This document shows, piece by piece, positions 28,201-39,555 of a DNA stretch of 64,000 bases. The DNA comes from Takifugu bimaculatus (Eukaryota > Chordata > Actinopteri > Tetraodontiformes > Tetraodontidae), in the NCBI GenBank assembly GCA_004026145.2, contig CP034990.1, positions 17,624,176-17,688,175 of the forward strand, in the 5' to 3' direction. The notes under the pieces are model-generated. The model made no database searches. It had not been told where the DNA came from and saw only the letters and a list, made by a program, of their open reading frames with translations. The translations under genes and the position numbers were made by a program. Numbering within the stretch: the first letter of the stretch is position 1; each line of letters opens with the position of its first letter.

Positions 28201-29386
28201 GTTGTAAAAGGCACCGACTTTGTTCACACGAGCTTATTTCTGTTACCGAAAATGAGCAAAAAAAAGTAGATGTACAGACACGTGTGTGTGTGTGTGTGTG
28301 TGTGCGTGTGTGTGTGTGAGCGAAGCCAACAGACAGCAGAAAGGATGAACTGTGATCTCTGTCAGACAAAAGAAGAAGACCTCCCGTGTCCTTCTCTTTT
28401 TGTGGGACGGCAGTGATGGATTGAATCTTGTCAGCCCCTGGAGAACCATCGCGACAGTCAGGACTCACCAGAGGCCAAGAACGTGTGACTCACACATTCT
28501 AAAAGTCACCGCTGCTCTGCGTCAGACTGATTGGAGAGTCCCTGAGAGGCCTCCATTACTGTCGCTGCACCCAACGGGCTCTTTAGGCTGCCGTCACCCG
28601 ACACTCAGCGAGGACACGCGATAAAGAAATACTGATGATCGTTCAACAGGGGCATCTGATTCAGAATCATTTAGAACAATTACTAGTTTTGACCGTGGGA
28701 TTATGTGTTCAGTCAGCTCTAATGGTTTGATGGCATTTAAGATTTTCAAGAGAACTTTGCAAAGATGATTGGAAGCTCCAAATAAACTGTGTCACCTGTG
28801 CAAAACGTGTGCAATAAATCATTTATACTGGAAAATGTGGATTTGTTTCCTCTAAATGAGGTGAAAAAAATGGCCCGAAACGTGATGCAAAGCTCCCGTG
28901 ACCCAACTTTACCGGTGGAAACGCTATGAGCCGCCCTCTGTACCTGTTGCACTGCTAACGTTGAAATTAATTGAACATGATCCCAACGGCTCAAAATAAT
29001 CTGGGGTAAAGCTACAAATTCGCCTCAAATCTTCTTTAAAAGTTCAACACTAAAGGGCGAAACTGGAGCTATTCAACAAGTTAGTTAGTTAGACGCTTGA
29101 AGGTGTTAGTTGTGACCTGACCGCCTGAAGCATTCCCATCACACACACAGATGTGCAGTTACACACAAGTGTCCTCACAGACCCACACCAGCAAACACAC
29201 ACGGGATGCTCAGAGAGCGGGTGGGGGTGTGGGGGTGAGCCACGAGTCAATAAACCCTCTGTAATCTGTTCCCTTTAGTGGCATAAACCATCTGAGAGGA
29301 GATTACAACTGTTCAGCTAAAGTAAGAACATGCGAGTTCCTAATGGACCAAAACACTGAATAAAAACACACAAACGTGTGTCTGTA

Positions 29387-29423
<37 letters not shown>

Positions 29424-32400
29424 ACCTTTGCAGTGACCCTGTTCTGAACCCAGTTGAGAGGAGTTTGTTCTGAGGTTGATCTGAAGTCAGATCAGCTTCT
29501 GAGAAGAAGCTGCTGATACAAAAAGGCTCCTCTGGCTGTCGGGAGAGTGAGACGGAGACGTGCTGAGAGTGAAGGAAGTGTGTGTGTGTGTGTGTGTGTG
29601 TGGGGGGGGGGGGGTATATTTCAGAAAAGTGCTGATTTTCATGACAAGCCCACCCTGGATTTGGGCTCCTGCTGAGGTAACTAATGTGCGGCGTTGTCAG
29701 TTTGTGTGAGATTACGCATCGCGGCCTCCACGCGTGGAAGTGGACACGTGAGGTGGGGGGGGGGGGGGGGGGGGTTCTTTTGAAGAGTGGGAGAGAGACA
29801 GTCAACTCAGAGGGGGTGGGGGGGGTAGCAGGACCGCTTACTTTATGCATCATTAAGCTGGTGGGCTAAGAGCACCAGGAAGAGCTCTTACTGTGGAGAG
29901 GGGGGGTAGACATCTGGCACACCCAAATGTTCAGAAGATCTGCACCCAGTTTGGGATAATTATTATTTATGGATCATGTCAAACCAGCCTAATTACAGTG
30001 ATGTGGTTATTATAGACTGCTGCGATGTTTTGCGTGATGAAAGCGATATTTCCCGCAGCCCCACGCAGCGTTCCCTCCGTTCTCCCGTTAACCTTCCATC
30101 AGTTCTCCTCACCGCCTTCATCTAAACGCGTCAAACCGGCGATAACTTCTATCAGATAAAACTCATTAGAGCTCGGAATCTCACCCAGGTCGGCTGAGAT
30201 TGAGTTTAAGTCCCGGAATAAACAGAATGGAGAAGCATGTGGGACAGAACACACCGACCAAGAGGCAACAACAACAACTGGTTGTTTACAGGTCACCCAT
30301 GAGGGCGGTCCTCACAAACATCTCACCCTGACACACCTCACCAGGCCACAACTCATTCCAACTCTTAGTTAGTAGCTTAGTGAATAAATCATCCATCTCC
30401 TCCACCATCAAGAGCGTTAAGAACTCACTTTGAAATGAAGGGTTTTTTTCCTGATTCTGATTCCCGCAACAGTGACCTGTTTTCCTGTTGTTCATCGTTC
30501 TCAAAGCACGGAGGGAGGGATGAGGAGATTTTAATTGAGGTCCAGTGGAAATTTAAATCCCTGCATCCGCTCCATGCAACATGTGATCAGCCCACCGGTC
30601 CGTGAGGGGGCGTGGCCTAATTGAAATTAGCCACAATCCTCATTTTGATTACGTCTCTTCCTGAAAGCAGCTTTTCAACTGAGCTTTAAGACAAGAGAGG
30701 TGCTGTGATTTATTTGGGTGCATTTTTACAGCCCAGTCTTCCACAGAGTGCTCATAGCCCCGTTTGTTACCACACCAGAGTGAACTCGGCAACGTATCTG
30801 CTCGTGTTTACTTGGATTATTCTCAGATAACGGAGAGTCACCTGAATCTGGCATTGTTCTGCAACCACGCGCACGCGAGGCTGCCGACTTCGCGCTGAAT
30901 AAAGGCCAAGGCGGCGTGTGAGCGAGTGCTCATAGTGACTCCATGAGGCGCCCACTGTGAGCACGCACTGGCTCAGCTTCTCTTTCTTAAAGTGGCTGTC
31001 GGAGGCAATACTGTAATCCTTTTTTAATGGCCGTGCCCCTTCCCCCACCCATGAAGTGATGGCCACAGACATACAGCCGCGCCTCTCTTAAGGGAGAAAT
31101 GTCCAAACCAAGTCAGGCCGGCAGTCACGAGCTTAAAGGAGATAGATGAGTCTGTCTCACGTGTGATGAATCAGTTAGGTGCATTAGCGGCCATGCATAA
31201 GTCATAAAGCCTCCACAGAGGATATAAAAAAAACCTCAGGAGCAGCTTCTGACATTTATTACAACAAATCAGTGTTTGTCTTCTCGCTGTAAAGTAATGC
31301 CACTCGGGGAGGATTATTCTTTGTGCCTAATGTTATCTCGGAGGATTACAGGAGAACTGAATTTGCCCATTGTTGAAATAACGAGACTATAATTGGGCTG
31401 AACACTACACTGCCCTGTAATGTTGACTTTCCCTCATTTCTGTTAATGAGCTTCCTCAGTTATTTTAGGAAGAGGAACTCACTGTTTACCATAATAACGC
31501 AGTATTCTCATACAGCAGGACACGCACGTGCTTCTTCAGTTACCGCGTGTCGTCAAACACACAACCATCCGAGATTAATTTTTAATTAAAGACTACGACT
31601 GAAAAGACCTTTTATTCTCATTTATCGTTGTTCTAGTTTACAGGCTGCGCGGGGCATTTAGCGTCGCTCAAAGATTCGGTTGGCACACAGGTCCGCGGTT
31701 GGACCCAGGACCCAAGCTGTGGATGCCTCTCACCAACAACAAAGTCTCCGAATTGGGGAGCAGTTCCAGGGTTTAGGGTGGGGACCGCGGTTAATGACAG
31801 CAGCTCCAGGCTGCACCGTGCAAAGACTTAAAGAGGGATGGAGCAATGATGGGGCGAAGGCCTTCATACAGAGGACCTCCTATAAGATACTGGCATGTCT
31901 ACTGGCAGATCTGTCCAATATAAATCCACATTAAAGTAATTGTCAAGCGACATATTGCACATTGCTACCATATTCTGGAATGAGAAACCATAAAATGGAC
32001 CATCGATTAGTTTGGAAATTCAAAATAAACAAGGTGTATATCACACTACAGAGAAACACCCAGCCACAAAGCTGAGGTAAATAGCAAAACAAGGGTGTTT
32101 GTTCCAAACCCGAATGACTTAAATGACACTGTTGAAAAACACGCACACACGAGCACCGCTCAGCAGATCCAGTTGCCTCCTGATCCAGATGTAGGCAACG
32201 TGCAGCTCTTAAATAAATGATCAGTGGGGGTAAAAAAAAAACCCCACAGCCGACATATTTTTTTCCTCTTACATCAGATCACAGAAATAGACTCGATCGC
32301 CAAAATTAGAATCTGAGGCGGCAAATCAACGACCACTACAGGGCAGAGCAGCCGAAGCCACGCGCCGAGCGGCTGCACATGCAGCCGGAACAGTTGGTCG

Positions 32401-32856
32401 TGTGTCTGCTGGTGCGGTTCCACCTGCTCCGGGGTCAGTCCGCTTCGCAACAACCTGGAGTTCAAACGCGCATCAACACGCACGGAGAGCCCTGCCTGTG
32501 TGGGCGAGAGACATAGAAACACGGAGAGAGAGAGAGAGCGAGAGAGAGACATAGAAACACGGAGAGAGAGACAGACTTCCGCCAACAGCTGCTTCAACTT
32601 CGCACGCGCCGCTGACTGAAGCTTTCCATGACAACCAGGCTAACAGGCTAATTAACGGAGCCGTCCTCCACCTTTGCCACAGTTTTCCCGCAAAGATGCC
32701 AACTATAAAAACAAAGCAGCAACAAAGCCCACGCGCTGCGCTCCTCCTCCACCCCTGTACTCACCACAGCTGTCTCTTGGTGGGGAGGCAGTCTTTGTTG
32801 GAGGCTGTCACTCCCATGGCCATCTGCATCACCGTGATGTACTTCTGGTACTTCAT
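25201..32856 (-). CDS. tjp1: TJP1/ZO-1-like tight junction protein, N-terminal exons of the long form (partial)
   Basis: Two coding exons on the minus strand. Exon 1 (32856 down to 32765) encodes MKYQKYITVMQMAMGVTASN and about ten more residues, then leaves two bases (TG) before donor GTGAGT. Exon 2 (25402 down to 25201) follows acceptor TTGCAG; its first G completes a Trp codon. It then encodes 67 residues rich in Gly, Ala and Ser, ending in the basic motif KPSLRRIKGRIHRSKSLDSI and a few more residues before donor GTAAGA. As I remember them, long isoforms of ZO-1 begin in a very similar way, and APBA2 is a TJP1 neighbour on human 15q13. ZO-1 is a peripheral scaffold that links claudins and occludin to actin at tight junctions through three PDZ domains, SH3 and guanylate kinase-like regions; those lie beyond the window. 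The RSKSLDS stretch looks like a basophilic kinase or 14-3-3 type site (inference). The start is the ATG with A at -3. Confidence 0.62.
27899..27940. repeat. 42-bp perfect-arm hairpin carrying two AP-1-like sites
   Basis: The arms ctgactcaggatctg (27899-27913) and cagatcctgagtcag (27926-27940) are perfect reverse complements with a 12-base spacer. Each arm contains a consensus TRE/AP-1 heptamer, TGACTCA at 27900-27906 and TGAGTCA at 27933-27939. It lies inside TJP1 intron 1. Confidence 0.85.
28282..28318. repeat. (TG)n microsatellite
   Basis: TG run with one CG interruption. Confidence 0.9.
29391..29422. repeat. (TG)n microsatellite
   Basis: Uninterrupted TG dinucleotides. Confidence 0.95.
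29579..29774. repeat. TG run followed by long G tracts
   Basis: TG repeat at 29579-29602, a G tract at 29602-29614, then a 20-base G tract at 29755-29774. Further G runs follow to about 29826. The region could form G-quadruplexes and is likely length-variable or prone to sequencing error. Confidence 0.85.
32508..32570. repeat. Local tandem duplication of a 25-bp motif in GA-rich DNA
   Basis: The 25-base segment beginning gagacatagaaacacggaga occurs at 32508-32532 and again at 32546-32570, offset 38 bp, within a GA repeat. It lies just inside TJP1 intron 1. Confidence 0.85.
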
Positions 32857-32880
32857 TTTGTCATCCTCGGCTCGCGCTGC

Positions 32881-32911
<31 letters not shown>

Positions 32912-33480
32912 GCTACTTCGAGGAATCCGCGCGCCACTGGAGCGGCACAGGTAAGCGCGCATTCAAGTGTTTGTTATTGTCCCCCGATCAGAACACGCAA
33001 TTTCCGCGAATGGAGGAGCGCTGACGGGGAAAATGTTCCCCGAGGAGCTCAAGGAAAGGTACCACGCCGTCGCGACCCATGTCTCTAATCTCATTAGCGC
33101 TCAGAATAGATTGCTTAATCCATTCAATTTTAGTCAGGACCGGGTCATTGTTGTGGTTCGCTCCGTAGCGCCCACTTTTACCCCCTCTTTCTCGCTCTCT
33201 CGCTCTCTCTGCTCTTTCCTCCCCCTGTGCCGCTTTAATTCAGGAAAAAAGAGTGAGGAGGAAGAAAGAAAGAAACCAGGGGCAGAGAGAGGGGATGCGA
33301 CGGCGGTGGCACCCGAATGTCTGTGAGGTAGGAGGAAGGAAAGCGCGCCTGTGTCCAAAGAGAGGGAGAGGGAGCTGTGGAGTGACAAGGAGGGAGGAGA
33401 GGAAGAGCAGGGGAGGAGGAGGAGGAGGAGGAAGGACGAGGCAGCTGTGTGGTGCTTTACGAGGGGAGAACCTGCTGCTG
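32857..33480 (-). promoter_or_regulatory. tjp1: Inferred TJP1-like 5' UTR and promoter region
   Basis: This is the CpG-rich sequence immediately upstream of the TJP1-like start. On the sense (minus) strand it includes an (AAG)n run at 32883-32911. A four-codon upstream ORF starts at 32864, and its TGA overlaps the main ATG. Further out, a pyrimidine tract (33178-33237, plus strand) switches abruptly to a purine tract (33241-33470). No TATA box was identified and the start site is unknown. Confidence 0.4.
32883..32911. repeat. (CTT)n trinucleotide repeat
   Basis: About nine CTT units on the plus strand, AAG on the sense strand of the TJP1-like 5' UTR, roughly 27 bases upstream of the start codon. 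Confidence 0.95.
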
Positions 33481-33489
33481 CTGCTGCTG
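33411..33489. repeat. (GGA)n and (CTG)n trinucleotide repeats
   Basis: GGA repeats at 33411-33432 and six CTG units at 33472-33489, both in the inferred promoter-flanking region. Confidence 0.9.
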
Positions 33490-35580
33490 TAAATCGGAAT
33501 TATTTTACCATATTTACAACATGTAATTAACAATGTAATCAATATTATAAGGGCTCCACTTAAAGGCAGCCACATAAAATAAGCACAGATGATACATCGC
33601 CACTTCCTCCCCCCCCCCCCCCCCCGCGTGCACGAGAAAGCCGCGAACTGCCATTTTCTGCTGCTGGCATCATTTTCAACCAGAATTTGCCCAGTAGAGG
33701 CTTGGTGGTGAAGCTGGGGCTGGAGCTGGACTTGAGCCTCCTACTCGAGTGCGTTTCCCCACCCACTCTCATAAGATCATTGCTGGCCACAGATCAAATA
33801 AAATCGAGGACGACAAGTGTGTATAATGTGCAGTGGAGCGCCTGGTGTATTATAGGTTAGGAGCATCATTAGCGCCTTGAAAGCGTTAACCCTTCTGAGG
33901 TTGTTACTCAGCGTATTTATTAGCATCAGAAGGTAAACGGGGGCCAAATAAAGGAAGTGTAAACATGGACACGCGCTCCAAGACCTCTGGAGGTTGGTCA
34001 GGTTATTGTTAGCATAAGTATCACAATAGCATCTGAATGTTTGGCGGCTATCTTTGCAAGGTTGGCAGATTTTGTCTGCAGGAAGTGGGTGTCCGCGTGC
34101 TGTATGGGGCTCCGTGTCATCTTCTGTCAGAACTGACCTTGTTATTTAAATCTCAATCTTGTTAACTGGCCACACGCTTGTCGCGCCGCCACGACCGGAC
34201 GACGAGTTAAGGTAACATGATCTTATTGAAGGCTCGGTTAAACTGAGCCGCACGGAGCTAATTAAGGTCCAGAGAGATTACGAGTTCGGAAGGAAAATGA
34301 CATTGAATTTTCCATTTGATCCGAACGTTTTCATGTAAGCCAAGCTACCGCTTACTGCTGAGCCAGAGGTTCCAGCTGCCTTTGACTCCCCCTCTGGTGG
34401 GGCCCGAAGATGCAAATCAATGATCGATCTGGTGTCATATTTAAATGCCAGTAAACGCCAGTCTTCGGCGAGTCCTCGAGGACAAAACATCCATGAACAC
34501 AAGGTCTGGGTGTCTCCGTGCGACCTCCAGCCAGACCTTTGCACTGATTCTTCCAGGGTGTTTAGAAGGAGCGTGACGTAACCATAAACACGGCGTAAAT
34601 CCTCTGGACAGCACCATTAACTTTAAACAAGATGGCAGCGGAGCTGGAGAGTCTCCCAGACATGAAGTTACCATGAAACCACAGCGTGAGCGATGACAGA
34701 AGCCTCCCTCCCGCCGTATAAACATTCGTCCACGCTATTAAACAGAGGAACGGAAGGGAGAAGCGCACGAGCCGCACTCGAGACGGCGCGATAGAAACGG
34801 GCGAGCTGTGTTTGATGGGGCCGTCTGGTCGCAGCTGGTGGCCAAGGTCAGAGGGAAAAGTGCTGTTTTCAGCGCTGGCGGCTGCACAGCAACACTAATT
34901 CCTGCCAGCGGACCCTCAACACAACCTACCTCCCCTCTTCTCCCATGTTTGTTTACACTTCTGGGAGTTAGAAAGAGGATTAAGTCAAAGGCACACACAC
35001 ACACCACACACACACACGCCGCGGTGACCTGAAAGAGAGCGAGGATAGCGAGGGCGCCCCAGCAGCGATATGGTCTTAAGCCAGGAGGACAGTGGGGACT
35101 GAGAATGACGCACAACTCCTCAGGACGCCGTCCATATTGTCTTTGTTGCCTGTTATTAAATCAAACTTTATTGCCGATACGGACTTTAAAATGGACTCTT
35201 TATCTCTTTATCTCGCCTCCTTCGCTGCACATGTAGAAACTCCTCACGAGAATGTAAATAAAAGCGACTTTAAAGCCTTCAAAGATCCCCTCCCGTGATG
35301 AATTTATGTCGAGAAGGACATGAGAAGAATACTGATTGGTTTAAGGATGAGATTTCCCTGAGGAGCAGCAAACATCCCAATGTGGTGCCCCCCCCCCCCA
35401 CAAGTGCCACCACCATAAATTACACTATCCCCTGGCCCCTGTCCACGATTAATCACATGACCACAACATCCAGATTAAATCTGTAGCCTTGGACTGTCTC
35501 TCTCGCTCCCTCTGGCTCCCTTTCATGTCCGAGGCGCACGTAATCATTGTGCACACGACATCGACTCAGGACGGCGTGGG

Positions 35581-35605
35581 TGTGTGTGTGTGTGTGTGTG
35601 TGTGT
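35581..35605. repeat. (TG)n microsatellite
   Basis: Uninterrupted TG dinucleotides. Confidence 0.95.
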
Positions 35606-36358
35606 TACAACCCAGCAGATAGATTAACTTACACCCAAACCGGAAATAGCGTCATCCACCTGTACCGCCATGAAACCGCGCCAGCCCTCAGCCGAGGCCG
35701 CGCTCATCCTGTGACTCAACGCGATGCGGCTTAAATAAACGGACAGAACGGAATTAAGTGGGAGAATGTCACAAAATAGCAGATTTTAAAAAATAAAAAA
35801 AATTGGATCCTAAACAGTTAAGCTGGCACTGGCTCCAGTTCCAGACTGAACTGGGATGAAAGACAATCTAATAACGGCGGCGGCGGCGAGCCGTCCTGCA
35901 TCTCACACGGCGGTGACGGGACATTAAATGCGCCCGGGACGTCTGAGCCGTGGGAGGATGAAGGATGGGAGGATGAAGCGCTTCGAGAAAAAGAGGAATG
36001 GGCAGCGAGAGGTGCGGCGCGGAGCTATAACTAACTGTGTCTGCTGATTAAAAACCCGCCCGTGACTCGCCGGAGAGCGGTGATGTGATAAGAAAGCACA
36101 TGGGCGGCCAGACGTGGACGCTGCGCACGCCACGCAGGGCACGGGCACCAACCGAGGCTAATGCGATATGGAAATGAAGCGGTGGCAGAAGTTCGCTCTT
36201 CCTTTAAAAGCCGCACGGCCTTCGTGAAGGCATTTCTGCACGCTATGTGTGCCCCCCCCACCCACACCCTTCCTCACCGCCCCCTGCGTGCACGTACAGG
36301 TCACAGATTTCGGGTTGAATAACGGAGGTGTAGGAGGGTGAAGTGGAAGACAAACCGA

Positions 36359-36388
36359 GTGTGTGTGTGTGTGTGTGTGGGGGGGGGG
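36359..36388. repeat. (TG)n run ending in poly-G
   Basis: TG dinucleotides that pass directly into a G tract. Confidence 0.9.
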
Positions 36389-36607
36389 CTGCTCAGGGGT
36401 GATTTATGCTCCAGCTTCAGAGCTGAAGGAAAGAAAACAATCATGGTTCCAGGTGACGGGGATATACGTCAACAGATATTACGTCTGAATTTCCTCACCA
36501 ACTTTGTGCACGAGTCCATCCATCACCGCGTGTTTGTCCCCCAGCAAACGGGGTGACACTACAGTAAATTGAACCTTTGCTGCTCCTCCAGTCAGCAGGG
36601 TTTGGCG

Positions 36608-36629
36608 CCCCCCCCCCCCCCCCCCCCCC
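36608..36629. repeat. Poly-C tract
   Basis: Twenty-two consecutive C residues, a likely source of assembly or length error. Confidence 0.95.
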
Positions 36630-39486
36630 TTCCCTTCCCTGCTGTCACCTTTATTAACAGGCTGCCAGGTGGAAACTTTCACCTGTCCCGCTCCGGCCGC
36701 GGATCTGCTGACGCCGCCATGGCCTCTGAGCGGCTGGCACAGGGTGCCCCCTCGTGTTACCACGCTCTGGCACCGTCGCCATATTTCCCCTGAATATCAC
36801 CTGATTTCACACCTGTGGCTGCGACCAGATGCGCTCTTGAATTTAAAAGACTGAAGAGGAGACAGACGTGAGGCAGCGTCGAGTCAGAGCACGAGATGAT
36901 GCAAATCAGCAAGAAGCGAGTCAGTTTGGGCGATTTGCACTACAAATGTATGTTATCAGATGCATGTTTATCATATTAGCGGTGCCCCAGGTGGTGCCAT
37001 ACGTGTGCATGTGCATACGCTGTCACTGTGTATTCTATCACAGAAATCTCAGTGAAGAGTGAGGAGGAGACGTCCCACCATCTGTCAGTGCATACATTTA
37101 CATAGTCTCTCTCTCGCTCTCTCTCTCTCATGCACCCACATTTGTAATGAAATGTAAATAAACTTACTTTTGCAAGTAACTGTGGTGATGTTTTCCTACA
37201 TGGACCCATTTGACAACATTCATCAACAGTTTTTGGTTTGTATTTTCATGCAAATGTAAACGTTTACCAACTGTGGACACAAATAGGCCGTAGCTTTAAA
37301 TTAGCATTTGTTGCTAATTGGTTTACTGGTCTACTGGTTTACGAGCGAGTTTATGATTTAAGCCCTCAATTAATTCCGAACCAGAATGCAGTTGTGGCCA
37401 TTTATCAGCAAATGTAGGAAGAGGAACAAACTGCTGACTAATCTCTTGAAAGTAGGAGAGAAACGGGATTAACGAGTGGCTGCGCGCGATATTCTTGGGC
37501 CACGGCGGCCAATCGACGGAGAGAAGAGCTAAAGCGGAGTGCCGCCGGGTCCAGTCAAAACTCCAGGACCAGCAACAGCGTGAGGGGTGTGCACGAGCGT
37601 GGCGTGCATTCCTTACATAACAACTTCTAAACTCTAAAACCAACTTCTTGCGAGCTGCTCAGATGGGTCCTCTCAGGCCATGGCGTGCAACAACCGTGCA
37701 CGCCGCTGCATGCTCTGCTAAAACAGGTGGCGCCGCTCCTACGTGTGCGCTACATGTGCTAAAAAAAAAACCCACGCGGGCCACGTGCACGAGGGAATGA
37801 AAGCTCAGTCCATCAAAGCACAAATGCTAAACAGTGTAGATTAGATGAGGGGATGAAGGTCTTCTTTACATCGCTCACGTGCGGCGAGCTGAAGGAAAGA
37901 TTCTGCAACCCCGCGCAGACTAGCGAGGCCGAGGTGAAGGTCGCGCAGAGGTAACCTGAACCCGCCCGTCATGTGACGGCCTTCGCAATCTCCACACGTT
38001 CTCTCCGGAGTCTAAGCTTTCGCCTGTTCCCAAGAGGACCGTAGCAACAGCAGTTTCTCGAGGTCACGTGACCTCCGGACGCCCCAGAACGGTGGAACGG
38101 TGCATTATGGGAGCTGCTGAACAGTTTAGAGCTACTATGCGTCCATCCTGCTGGTGGGCAGCGCGGCGCTGAGTCAGACAGTGACAGACACCAGCGGCTA
38201 ACAGGGTGTGATTGAGCGGTCGGAGCGTCGAGCCTGTCAGCCAGCTCTCTCCTGGACTTCCTGACAGTCACACCTCAAAGGAACAGGCAACACACGTCAT
38301 TTCTTTTCAGTCCCCCCCCCTTTTGATATGAACCAAAACAGAAACATCCACAAATAGCACGGACGCCACCGATGAGACGCCCTCCGTCCACAGACCTCCT
38401 CTCTAAGGTCTCGTCAGAAGCTCTCCTTCCCTTATTACGATCTTTTCAGGATCATTCTGAGATGATCTCACCCAATATTGAGTATTATTGTACCAAGGAT
38501 TTACAAAGAAGGTGCTCCAAAATGTCATTTAAACAGTTAGCTAATCCGCTAGCAGGGTTGATAACGACACAACAGCAGGCGACCATGTGACCATTTTCAT
38601 TTAAAGGACTTTATCGGTCCAATCAGCCCGACCGCCGCCGCCCCGGATGACCCGATCACCTTCAGGTAAAGAGCAGGTTCCATCAGTTCTGGTTCATCCG
38701 CGTGAAACGTGACGCAGGAGCGACTCCACGGTGCTGAGTGGAGAGCACCAGCCCGTTTCATAATTAAGGTCATCATCTGCATACGTAGACAGTGAAATCA
38801 TCCACGACCTTAGATGAATGAGCGGAGCGGTTGTCCTCGCCCCGGGGGGGCACATCAGTCAGAACCGCTTTAACCCAATCATCTATGTAAAACTTTAGTC
38901 AGCCTGTCCCCGGCTCTCCTCGCCTCTCGGGAGAGGGTCTACATCGGTAACACAAACTGGCAGATTAGTCTCAACAGTTTAGAGTTTGTTTCAAAAGAGA
39001 TAGCCTGAGTCCGGCTATCTGGTCCTGGCGAGCAAGAGAGGAGTCCTGAAATAAGGGCGCTATGTTAAACAGCACTTTAAATTATTCCTGTCTAAAGGCT
39101 TTTAGGTTTGTGCTAATATTTGTGCACACTTTTACACTAGCTTTGCATCGAGACGTTTTCAATGAAAAGCAGAGAATGTTGCGAAATAAATGCCGCCTCG
39201 CTCTGTTTTTATTAAACGAGGTCGTCCTGTGCGGCGAGAATGAGAAGGAACGGACAAGGCTTCGTTCGTAAATACGGAGGATCCCGTCGCCGCCGTCCGC
39301 TGGGTTTGTCAGACTAGCATCCAACAGGAAGAGGCACTTCTGTAGCTTAGGCTAGCTGCTAGCGGCTTCTGCTGCTAACACCAAAGGCTACCCTATTGAT
39401 GAGGACGACGACACGATATCCTTCATCTACAGGGATACAAGGAGCCTTAGTTAGAGAGCTCCTCTGTCATAGGGCGTTCTGCGTGG

Positions 39487-39555
39487 AGGTGGCATGTTTG
39501 ACCCTAATTAGGTGGCATGTTTGACCCTCATTAGGTGGCATGTTTGACCCCAATT
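39487..39555. repeat. Three tandem copies of a 23-bp unit
   Basis: The units start at 39487, 39510 and 39533 and share aggtggcatgtttgaccc. They differ only at one position near the end (taatt, tcatt, caatt). The near identity points to a recent minisatellite-like expansion. Confidence 0.95.

Larger units (their letters stand above)
25403..32764 (-). other. tjp1: TJP1-like intron 1
   Basis: This 7.4-kb intron is defined by donor GTGAGT at its right end and acceptor TTGCAG at its left end. It contains several TG microsatellites, long G runs near 29.6 and 29.76 kb, a 42-bp hairpin at 27899-27940 and a GA-rich local duplication at 32508-32570. No nested gene could be supported. Confidence 0.55.

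Noticed and set aside
29317..29853. 178-codon minus-strand frame
   Set aside because: It is built largely from TG and poly-G repeats that read as His-Thr and Pro runs.
37854..37955. Open frame MKVFFTSLTCGELKER ending at a possible donor
   Set aside because: There is no convincing acceptor, no recognised homology, and its end phase does not match the exon at 40785.
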